Below, piece after piece: positions 1-4,884 of a stretch of DNA of 5,063 nt. Position numbers and translations under genes: made by a program. Positions within the stretch are counted from its first letter, which is position 1. Every line of letters begins with the position of its first letter. This stretch comes from Deltaproteobacteria bacterium (GTDB taxonomy: Bacteria; Bdellovibrionota_C; UBA2361; OMII01), in the NCBI GenBank assembly GCA_023262305.1, contig JALRCK010000208.1, positions 1-5,063 on the forward strand, given 5' to 3'. The notes under the pieces were generated by a model that was not told the origin of the DNA, searched no databases, and was given only the letters and a program-made list of their open reading frames with translations.

Positions 1-827
1 CTTCAGGTCCACTATCTCGATTTTAGTGATCCAGCGAGTCTTGCTCGCCTCGGCGCGCTTCGACCGACTATCGTCATGATAGAGTCTCCGACCAATCCGT
101 TGCTGAAAGTTCTGGATATCGAACAGATAGCCAAGGCTGCCAGGGCTGTCGGAGCACCTCTTGTGGTTGATAACTCATTCGCATCGTGCTTCGTGCAACA
201 GCCCCTGCGTTTGGGTGCAACAGTTGTTGTGAGAGTCTGACGAAGTATGTAAACGGACACTCTACAGCCATGATAGGTTCGGCTTCCACGAATGATCCGG
301 AGTGGGAGACGAAGCTGCTCTTCGCTCGCAAGGCGGTAGGGTTGCAGCCTGGAGTGCTTGAGTCCTTTATGACCGCCGAATTCATCCAAGATATTGAGTT
401 GCGCATGCAGCGTCACTCCGAGAATGCCCTTGCGGTGGCTCAATTTCTGGAAGGTTTGTCACATGGGGAGTCCGCCCTCGTAAAATCTGTGCGGTATCCG
501 TTCCTTCCCTCGCACCCGCAGTATGAGCTCGCAAGGAAGCAGATGCGACTTGGATCAGGTATCGTTACGGCAGATTTTAACTTTGATGTGCCGACCACGA
601 TTCGGTTGATACACGCCCTCGATCCGTACTTCACGCTCGCTCACAGCATCGGCTCCACGAAGTCACAAGTCAGCATTCCAGCAGCGATGTCTCATGCTTC
701 CGTCGCGCCGGAGCAGCGAAGAGCCGCGGGCATTCAAGATGGCACCGTGCGTTTCTCGCTCGGTATCGAGAATAAAGCTGACCTCATCGACGCGCTCGGG
801 CGCGCTTTGAAACAGGTGTGTCACTAA
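1..827 (+). pseudogene. Cys/Met metabolism PLP-dependent enzyme (cystathionine gamma-synthase/lyase family), 5'-truncated by window and frameshifted
   Basis: Family PF01053 enzymes use PLP for gamma- or beta-elimination and replacement in transsulfuration and methionine synthesis in the cytoplasm. Frame 1 reads 79 residues to a TGA at 238-240 and contains ESPTNPLLKV (residues 28-37) and VVDNSFAS (55-62), whose Asp (169-171) is the expected PLP N1 ligand. Homology then continues in frame 3: SLTKYVNGHS, with the PLP Schiff-base Lys at 243-245, then LRMQRHSENAL, LPSHPQYELA, AAMSHASV and TVRFSLGIE, ending at TAA 825-827. Its Arg is the expected carboxylate binder. Joining the parts needs one extra base near 231-233 (or a -1 shift), giving VVVxSLTKY. 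No slippery heptamer is present, so a lost base or sequencing error is likelier than programmed frameshifting. Several family positions are altered (GHST for GHSD; STKSQ for the usual GG-x-ESL). The exact reaction cannot be assigned. The true start lies left of the window. Confidence 0.9.
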
Positions 828-830
828 CAT

Positions 831-863
831 CCTGAGGTCGCCATACAACTCCAGACCTCAAGG
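831..863. terminator. Stem-loop between convergent genes, possible weak terminator
   Basis: TGAGGTC (833-839) pairs perfectly with GACCTCA (854-860) across a 14-nt loop, and CC 831-832 can pair with GG 862-863 around a bulged A. It begins 3 nt after the stop codon of the PLP-enzyme gene and lies between two convergent transcription units. Neither strand has a proper T tract after the stem, so classical intrinsic termination is doubtful. Confidence 0.35.
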
Positions 864-924
864 CATGCACATAAAAGGTATCTCCGCGGCATAACGCCAC
901 ACCTCGGCTAGGGGTCGTTTCAGC

Positions 925-993
925 TCAAAACGCTAGGAGAAAGAGATAAGCGACCGCAATCGTAATCACCGTGGTAAAGAGCATTCTAAACAT
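925..993 (-). CDS. 22-residue hydrophobic small membrane peptide
   Basis: ATG at 993-991 opens a 22-codon frame to TGA at 927-925. The peptide starts MFRMLFTTV and ends AYLFLLAF: one Arg at position 3, then about 18 uninterrupted hydrophobic or small residues, enough for one transmembrane helix. An AAGGA Shine-Dalgarno (minus strand, 999-1003) lies about 5-6 nt upstream, better than expected by chance. The frame starts 20 nt after the DUF892 stop codon on the same strand, so the two probably share a transcript. I know no family for it. Single-helix peptides of this size often bind larger membrane proteins or act in stress responses, but that is general knowledge and no partner is visible. Codon use is ordinary for the window. 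The main doubt is length: a 22-codon frame can arise by chance. Confidence 0.5.
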   Translation of the reverse strand: MFRMLFTTVITIAVAYLFLLAF

Positions 994-1013
994 ACGTTGT
1001 CCTTGTTGTTCTC

Positions 1014-1538
1014 TTAGCTGCGTGGCTGCCCCGCCTGACTTGCTTCGATATTCACCCCACCAGAGAAGAGCCCGCCCTCGGCGAGCTGTGTCAGTTTTCG
1101 ATCGGTGAAAGCCTCCTCATCGAGGGATTCTTGGAGAAGGTCTGCAACGTCGTCTAAATCGAGCTGCTCAGCAAATGCCCGTGCTGTCCCATAGCCGGCG
1201 ATCTCATAGTGCTCGATGCGTTGAAGCGCGCCGATCAACACAGCGTCTTTGACGGGAGCCTCGCCCGGCGCAGCGATGATCTCATCGATCTCTTGAAGCA
1301 AGCCTCGCATCGACTCGCAGACATCGCGCTCTGGCTTGCGACCGAGCAATGTGAACACCTTTTCAAGACGTGACACATGGTCGCGTGTCTCATCGAGGTG
1401 GTTCTCAATCGCCATTCGAAACGAGGGGGTGAAGATCGATTGAGAGAGGGTGGGTAGTTTTTCAATGAGCTGTTGCTCTGCATCATAGAGGTCCGCGAGT
1501 TCAGTGAAGAGGGCTTCTGAAAGGGTATTGAGTTGCAT
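1014..1538 (-). CDS. Ferritin-like DUF892 / YciE-YciF family protein
   Basis: 174 residues, the usual length of PF05974 proteins, which fold as a ferritin-like four-helix bundle with a dinuclear metal site and are linked to stress responses in enterobacteria (YciE/YciF). Visible in order: LADLYDAEQQLIEKLP (residues 14-29) with metal-ligand candidate Glu21; HLDETRDHVSRLEKVF (47-62) with an ExxxH pair, Glu50 and His54; QRIEHYEIAGYGTARAFAE (106-124) with Glu109, His110 and Glu112; and LLQESLDEEAFTDRKLTQLAE (134-154) with Glu141/Glu142. These match the family core throughout, so the metal site looks intact. The C-terminal 20 residues (from GGLFSGG) are a loose tail. The start ATG is set by an AGGAAG Shine-Dalgarno at 1544-1549, 5 nt upstream. 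It is divergent from the gene at 1736 across 197 nt and followed by the 22-residue peptide. Physiological role unproven: metal or peroxide-related stress protection is an inference from the family. Confidence 0.93.
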   Translation of the reverse strand: MQLNTLSEALFTELADLYDAEQQLIEKLPTLSQSIFTPSFRMAIENHLDETRDHVSRLEKVFTLLGRKPERDVCESMRGLLQEIDEIIAAPGEAPVKDAVLIGALQRIEHYEIAGYGTARAFAEQLDLDDVADLLQESLDEEAFTDRKLTQLAEGGLFSGGVNIEASQAGQPRS

Positions 1539-1735
1539 GGTGTCTTCCTTTGTAACAGTAAAGTCTGCTTTGTCTCTTGTTGTGGAAGTGACGCTAACGA
1601 ATTCGGAAAGGTCCGGGGATGAGATGGAATAGGGGCGGGTCCGTTCAGCCCACAGCGCTATCAGCGATCATGTCGTGCGCGTGACTAGGCTCCTAGAATT
1701 TTACCGACTAAGTATCGCGTAAGGAGCGCAACAGT
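1539..1735. promoter_or_regulatory. Divergent intergenic region between DUF892 gene and small membrane protein gene
   Basis: This 197-nt gap should carry promoters for both flanking genes. It holds a short dyad, CTAGG-CT-CCTAG, at 1685-1696, about 40 nt before the start codon of the plus-strand gene. TAGAAT at 1694-1699 overlaps it and could serve as a -10 hexamer, though no convincing -35 lies at the right distance. GGTCCG occurs twice (near 1611 and 1638). No clear sigma-70 promoter could be read on the minus strand. Confidence 0.3.
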
Positions 1736-2035
1736 ATGGAAACACAAGAGACTGCCAAGGAACGCCCGGAGAGGATATTGAGAGTGCGTGAGAGGATGCA
1801 GGGAGTTAGGGAGCAGCTTCGGCAGATCCCAGAAGACAGCTTTTTGATCGGAGCTGCCCTTTCGATTGGTGCCTCTCTGGTCCTTCGCTCAATTAGGAAA
1901 CATCAGGATGCTCACTTTGTTGGTCAGTGGGCACCAACGCTTCTTCTACTCGGACTGTATGCTAAGCGGCGCAGGGAGATGCGAGGTGAGGAGGAGCAGC
2001 CTTGTGCGGCAGGAGCTAAAGGAGAGGTTCACTAG
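1736..2035 (+). CDS. Small two-helix membrane protein with FVGQWAPT motif
   Basis: 99 residues. Residues 8-31 are highly charged and probably helical (many Arg/Glu, reading like an amphipathic stretch). Two hydrophobic segments follow, about 36-50 and 62-76, joined by a basic turn (RSIRKHQDAH). The second opens with FVGQWAPTLLLLGLY and is followed by AKRRRE, so both ends probably lie in the cytoplasm. The turn-plus-FVGQWAPT arrangement is one I associate with small uncharacterised membrane proteins of soil bacteria, from memory. The start is well set: AAGGAG at 1721-1726 lies 9 nt before ATG. The tail after residue 80 is hydrophilic and low in pattern. It is divergent from the DUF892 gene and convergent with the AI-2E-family gene, so it is monocistronic. 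The divergent pairing hints at shared stress control, which is inference. No catalytic motif is visible; function unknown. Confidence 0.85.
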   Translation: METQETAKERPERILRVRERMQGVREQLRQIPEDSFLIGAALSIGASLVLRSIRKHQDAHFVGQWAPTLLLLGLYAKRRREMRGEEEQPCAAGAKGEVH

Positions 2036-2040
2036 AGCGG

Positions 2041-2057
2041 CTGACATTTCTTGTCAG
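2041..2057. terminator. Stem-loop between convergent genes
   Basis: CTGACA (2041-2046) pairs perfectly with TGTCAG (2052-2057) over the loop TTTCT, starting 5 nt after the stop codon at 2033-2035. A second, looser dyad follows: ACTTTTG (2066-2072) and CAAAAGT (2091-2097) with an 18-nt loop. Together they fill the 78-nt gap between two convergent genes, where a terminator is expected. The run of T after the first stem is interrupted (TAGAAAATACTTTTG), so efficiency is uncertain. Confidence 0.45.
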
Positions 2058-2113
2058 TAGAAAATACTTTTGTCGATGCCCCAAACATTTCAAAAGTCGC
2101 ACTAGGTTGAGTG

Positions 2114-3175
2114 CTATGTGGTTGGAGACTGCTGAGCCAGCTCCAGCCACATCCACTGAGCGATAGCGATGATAGCTGGTCCGATGAAAACGCCGAGGAG
2201 CCCAAAGTAAGCGACTCCACCTAAAACTCCCACTAGTACGAGCATCGCCGAGAGCTTTGTTGTTTGGCTTATAAAGATGGGTCGCAATACGTTATCGATC
2301 GTACTGACAACTACGATCCCCCAGATAATAAGCCCTACACCGTGGTACCAAGGAAGGCCCGAGAAGAAGAGGAGATACGCTGAGACGGGAACGTACATAA
2401 AGGGTGGACCAAACGGGATGAGGGATATGACCATAGTGAGCATGCCGAGGAGAAGGGGAGTAGGAGCGCCGGTGATGTAGTAACCGACTCCAGCAAGGGC
2501 CCCCTGCGCCACCGAAGTAGCCAATACGCTGTATGCAGAACCGCGGATCGTTCGGTGGACGGTATCGAGAAGGTGCGCTGTGTTATCTCCGCCGACGCGG
2601 GTCAAGATGCTGCGCAGCTCTTGGGTAAGAGTCTCCCCGTAAAGATAAAGAGCAAAGCACCCTACGAGTGTGGCGAATGCAAGAGCGACGGTGCTCAAAA
2701 GACCCCGGGCTACTCCTGCAGCAAAAGTCACTATCGCTTGTCGGTGTTGATCGAGCATCGATGAGAACGCCGTAGGATCGGAGGCTAACGTCGCCACGAT
2801 CTCACCCAGCGGCTGACCGATAATAGGGAGCTTCTCCACTGTGGATTGAAGAACACCTGGTTCAAAAGTAGCAAGGTGGGCGGCGAACTCTCTGAGTTCT
2901 ATAGCGAGTTGCACCGGAAGTGGTATCAAAAGAACTAACAACAGTGCGCCGAGCACAAGAGATGCGAGGAGTGGGGCGAGAAAATGTGGTGTCGGCACAA
3001 AGCGGCGAAGGCGCGTGAAGACTGGCCATGTGGTGGAGGTAAGAATAACCGCCCAGACGATCGGAATCCAAAACGGTCGGAGTATCAACCACACAGCCGC
3101 CATGAAGCCTACGACCAATGACGCGGTCAGGATTCGGAGTGCGATACGGGGCTGTTCCGTTTGTGGAGCGTTCAT
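2114..3175 (-). CDS. AI-2E family transporter-like membrane protein (PF01594, YdiK-type)
   Basis: 353 residues, full length for the family (typically 340-380). The N-terminus has paired helices (about 13-32 and 35-50) around RPFWIPIVWA and a third at 66-88. Then comes the hydrophilic helical segment (about 90-150), and a membrane half with TVHRTIRGSAYSVLAT, QGALAGVGYYITGAPTPLLLG, ISLIPFGPP (250-258), STIDNVLRPIFIS (291-303) and LGGVAYFGLLGVFIGP. The DN-x-LRP and FG-LG-FIGP signatures are diagnostic. Members are inner-membrane proteins. One, TqsA, was linked to autoinducer-2 export and others to Na+(Li+)/H+ exchange, so the substrate here is open. ATG 3175-3173 is the first possible ATG/GTG/TTG start after an in-frame TAA at 3196-3194, but no good Shine-Dalgarno precedes it. 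GATAAT on the minus strand (3240-3235), 60 nt upstream, could be a -10. The gene is probably transcribed alone. Confidence 0.95.
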   Translation of the reverse strand: MNAPQTEQPRIALRILTASLVVGFMAAVWLILRPFWIPIVWAVILTSTTWPVFTRLRRFVPTPHFLAPLLASLVLGALLLVLLIPLPVQLAIELREFAAHLATFEPGVLQSTVEKLPIIGQPLGEIVATLASDPTAFSSMLDQHRQAIVTFAAGVARGLLSTVALAFATLVGCFALYLYGETLTQELRSILTRVGGDNTAHLLDTVHRTIRGSAYSVLATSVAQGALAGVGYYITGAPTPLLLGMLTMVISLIPFGPPFMYVPVSAYLLFFSGLPWYHGVGLIIWGIVVVSTIDNVLRPIFISQTTKLSAMLVLVGVLGGVAYFGLLGVFIGPAIIAIAQWMWLELAQQSPTT

Positions 3176-3521
3176 TTCAAAGAGTCGCTTGAGTTACACC
3201 GAGACCATTCAGATCCTGATCGCGCTTGAAATGAATTATCGGTTTGGGCATAGGTCGGACGAAAAAGCACATCAGGTTGCACCCAAGAGTGCGTCCCTTT
3301 AAGCTTTCCGTCAAATGGAAATTAAAGAGGCGCGACCCAAGAGGTCGCGCCTGAAACCGGAGAGTGCTTAAAAAGTGATCTCGTTTTTCGTAGTTCGAAA
3401 GTCTAAGGTCCTCGCTCGCGTAGGCTTCGCACGACAAGACCCCTTTGCGGTCTTTGCCTCTTTTTGTCAAAACTCTCGAAATGGTGCAGACGGAACCCTT
3501 TTTTACCATCCTGGAAGGATT
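3176..3521. other. 346-nt gene-free stretch: AI-2E gene leader plus 3' region of the basic-protein gene
   Basis: I see no credible gene here. The longest open frame (minus, 3509-3177) runs straight through the terminator hairpin at 3328-3352, so it is dismissed. The left part (3176-3327) is the upstream region of the AI-2E-family gene and contains GCAC..GTGC symmetry and a -10-like GATAAT (minus, 3240-3235). The right part (3353-3521) is a 169-nt untranslated stretch between the stop of the basic-protein gene and its terminator. It contains AAGACC (3436-3441) paired with GGTCTT (3449-3454) over 7 nt and several short A/T runs. Such a long 3' end could hold a small RNA, which is a guess. Confidence 0.5.
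3328..3352 (-). terminator. Strong intrinsic terminator, minus strand
   Basis: AGGCGCGACC (3328-3337) and GGTCGCGCCT (3343-3352) form a perfect 10-bp, GC-rich stem with a 5-nt loop. Read on the minus strand, the stem is followed by CTTTAATTTCC, a T-rich tail, while the plus-strand exit is GAAACCGG. It therefore ends minus-strand transcription, best explained as the end of the transcript of the basic-protein gene at 3821-3522. It also insulates the AI-2E-family gene downstream. Confidence 0.85.
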
Positions 3522-3821
3522 TTACTTTCTTCGCCGCGCACTCGGTGAGCGAGAGGAGCGAGCACCCGTAATTTTTAACGATGGAGCCGTCGAAGCTCGA
3601 CCACGCGATGGCAGTGTGGAGCTAGACGAGAGCATACTCGCTTTAGCGGTTTGAGCTTTTCGAGTAGTCACCCCTTGAGTGCCGGTGGATTTCGCCGCGA
3701 TGCTACGAGGGCTACGTTTGGTTAGACTGGGGGTTGCTTGTGTTGCCACCCCTCTCATTTTGCTTGGTGACACTGTGCGCTTCGGCTTTCGTGCAATTCT
3801 CTTTGAAGTAGTTTTTGGCAT
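3522..3821 (-). CDS. Highly basic, acid-free low-complexity protein (histone H1-like / nucleoid-protein-like)
   Basis: 99 residues from ATG 3821-3819. A Shine-Dalgarno AAGGAGG (3827-3833) lies 5 nt upstream, so this ATG is preferred over an in-frame GTG one codon earlier, which would be only 2 nt from it. Composition is extreme: 11 Lys and 14 Arg, no Asp or Glu, no Phe, Tyr, Trp, His, Cys or Asn; about 19 Ser, 14 Thr, 12 Ala and 8 Pro. Basic clusters sit at the start (KRIARKPKR, residues 7-15) and end (ARRRK, 95-99), with SP-type pieces SPSK (18-21), SPRS (37-40) and SPSA (92-95) that recall minor-groove-binding SPKK repeats of histone H1 tails. It should be disordered and bind nucleic acid; compaction of the nucleoid is inference. 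It has no folded domain and no assignable family. A 3' terminator at 3328-3352 and a leader hairpin at 3841-3861 support a real transcript. Confidence 0.75.
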   Translation of the reverse strand: MPKTTSKRIARKPKRTVSPSKMRGVATQATPSLTKRSPRSIAAKSTGTQGVTTRKAQTAKASMLSSSSTLPSRGRASTAPSLKITGARSSRSPSARRRK

Positions 3822-3840
3822 CACGCCCTCCTTAAATGAA

Positions 3841-3861
3841 GAAACAGAGATCTTCTGTTTC
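3841..3861. promoter_or_regulatory. 21-bp inverted repeat in leader of the basic-protein gene
   Basis: GAAACAGA (3841-3848) and TCTGTTTC (3854-3861) are perfect 8-bp arms around GATCT. The dyad lies 7 nt upstream of the AAGGAGG of the minus-strand basic-protein gene, so it could be an operator for a dimeric repressor or an mRNA hairpin that limits ribosome access. No T tract follows on either strand, so it is not a terminator. Confidence 0.5.
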
Positions 3862-3895
3862 CGTAGAGAATGTTACCTACCCTTCAAGTGGGGCC

Positions 3896-3930
3896 GTGAT
3901 AACTGATCTGTATCACAGCTCAGGTGATAC
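3896..3930. promoter_or_regulatory. Cluster of GTGATA/TATCAC half-sites (operator-like)
   Basis: GTATCAC (3910-3916) and GTGATAC (3924-3930) are perfect 7-bp arms with a 7-nt spacer. A third half-site, GTGATAAC, lies at 3896-3903 and pairs with ATCAC (3912-3916). Three spaced half-sites centred between two divergent genes look like a binding array for a dimeric regulator acting on both. No regulator family can be named from this motif alone. Confidence 0.5.
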
Positions 3931-4000
3931 CTCCCCGTTCCAAAAACCTCGGGGCGATAAAAAAACTAGCAACTCCTGGTCCGCATCCTCGATATGCAGG

Positions 4001-4024
4001 GAGCCTTGCAGCGATGCAACGCTC
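4001..4024 (+). promoter_or_regulatory. Leader hairpin with GCGA tetraloop before the 221-residue protein
   Basis: GAGCCTTGCA (4001-4010) pairs with TGCAACGCTC (4015-4024), 9 of 10 positions, with one C/C mismatch. The loop is GCGA (4011-4014), a stable GNRA tetraloop in RNA. The stem ends 10 nt before AAGGAGG (4035-4041). It may stabilise the mRNA 5' end or modulate translation. As DNA it could equally be a regulator site. Confidence 0.5.
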
Positions 4025-4047
4025 TCATCTTAAAAAGGAGGCTCTCT

Positions 4048-4713
4048 ATGCGAATACACGAGTACACATTCAGCCAATCCGCATCTGTTGAGATACGTGA
4101 ACAGATCGTCAGTGTGGCGACCGAATCGGACACACTCGACGAGCTCATCGATCGTTGGGTGCTTCAACTCGCTGGAAGACTTAGTTTGGGGGTGGTTTTT
4201 TCTGATAACGACGAGCATCTTCCCGATATGTTTGCAATCGCATTTGACGACCCATCCGGTAATGAGGTGTGTTGTGCGACCGTTGAGCGGGCAATCCTCA
4301 AAGAGAGATATCCCGAGGTCTGTACCCATGACACCTATGTCAACGATCCCCTAGCAAGGAGCGATAGGTACTTGTTTGACAGAGAGGGGTGGGAGAGGTG
4401 GATGACCTCTATCGGTATGTCCGAGAGCTTCGCCCTGATGACGGCGATTGGACCCAGGTCGGCGGCGCTCCCGTATGCCCTCAGCTTTGCGCTCAGCTAC
4501 GGGGGAATGGCTGAAATTCGGGGGGTGAAACCCGACGATTTCTCTGATGAAGACATGCTGGCAGATCTGGAAAAGGAGGACCTCACCATGACTGAATTCT
4601 TTAAGGTCCAGGCGGCATATTGTAATCCAAAACAGCCTAAGCGGGGTCCGCAGTGGTTCATGGATAGTGTGTATTTTAAACGCGAACGAGAGGAGCGCTC
4701 TATGTGTTCGTGA
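4048..4713 (+). CDS. Protein of unknown function, 221 residues, soluble
   Basis: I do not recognise this protein. The start is firm: AAGGAGG (4035-4041) lies 6 nt before ATG 4048; an in-frame ATG at 3994 would put the leader hairpin inside the gene and has no such site. There is no signal peptide or membrane helix, so it is probably cytoplasmic. It is acidic in two places: DNDEH (53-57) and a long patch PDDFSDEDMLADLEKEDL (162-179). The middle has Trp-rich EGWERWMTSIG (113-123) after NDPLARSDRYLFD (99-111). GPRSAALPYALSFALSYGGM (135-154) follows and could be a buried helical hairpin. Cysteines occur at 75, 76, 92, 192 and 220, with no CxxC pair. The last ten residues are basic and acidic mixed (KREREERS). 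A faint likeness to the ligand domain of LuxR-type regulators (YPE...DP) was considered and not accepted; there is no DNA-binding helix. It is divergent from the basic-protein gene and shares the dyad-rich control region. Confidence 0.88.
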   Translation: MRIHEYTFSQSASVEIREQIVSVATESDTLDELIDRWVLQLAGRLSLGVVFSDNDEHLPDMFAIAFDDPSGNEVCCATVERAILKERYPEVCTHDTYVNDPLARSDRYLFDREGWERWMTSIGMSESFALMTAIGPRSAALPYALSFALSYGGMAEIRGVKPDDFSDEDMLADLEKEDLTMTEFFKVQAAYCNPKQPKRGPQWFMDSVYFKREREERSMCS

Positions 4714-4884
4714 CGTCTAAAGGCTCAGTTTTAGGCGGTGCGAGGAGGTGTGGACAGGATGCAGCAGTGACGGGGACCGCTCTTTTTCTTCGTCTCTCCT
4801 CTTTGTTGATTGCGCGGCTTTCGGCAAACAAGGAAACTTTGGGACGAGCTCAGAAGTTTGTCTCAATCGTGGTTTACATTTCCC
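4714..4884 (+). other. Intergenic stretch with orphan Shine-Dalgarno and T-rich tract
   Basis: After the stop at 4711-4713 the sequence holds AGGAGGTG (4743-4750), a near-ideal Shine-Dalgarno. It is followed 8 nt later by ATG CAG CAG TGA (4759-4770), a three-codon frame. GCGGT (4735-4739) can pair with ACCGC (4776-4780) just ahead of TCTTTTTCTT (4781-4790), which could be a weak terminator, but the loop of 36 nt is long. No clear promoter for the next gene is visible. Confidence 0.3.

Noticed and set aside
225..245. Programmed -1 frameshifting in the PLP enzyme
   Set aside because: No X XXY YYZ heptamer and no evident downstream pseudoknot; this family is not known to use recoding.
3436..3465. 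Plus-strand terminator (AAGACC/GGTCTT stem then CTCTTTTT)
   Set aside because: There is no plus-strand gene upstream for more than 1 kb, the stem is 6 bp, and 6 nt separate it from the T run.
3177..3509. 110-codon minus-strand open frame between the AI-2E-family gene and the basic-protein gene
   Set aside because: It runs through the perfect 10-bp terminator hairpin, has no properly spaced Shine-Dalgarno (AGG abuts the ATG) and gives a protein with no recognisable pattern.
3445..3906. Plus-strand open frames opposite the basic-protein gene
   Set aside because: They have no ribosome binding site. They are antisense images of the minus-strand gene, which has AAGGAGG and a terminator.
3836..4033. 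65-codon plus-strand frame ending inside the ribosome binding site of the 221-residue protein
   Set aside because: No Shine-Dalgarno before its ATG, and it covers all three dyads of the control region.
4048..4713. LuxR-type autoinducer-binding protein, and the TTGCA..TGCAA dyad as a lux box
   Set aside because: Only a short YPE..DP likeness exists, the C-terminal helix-turn-helix is absent, and the dyad lacks the lux-box consensus.
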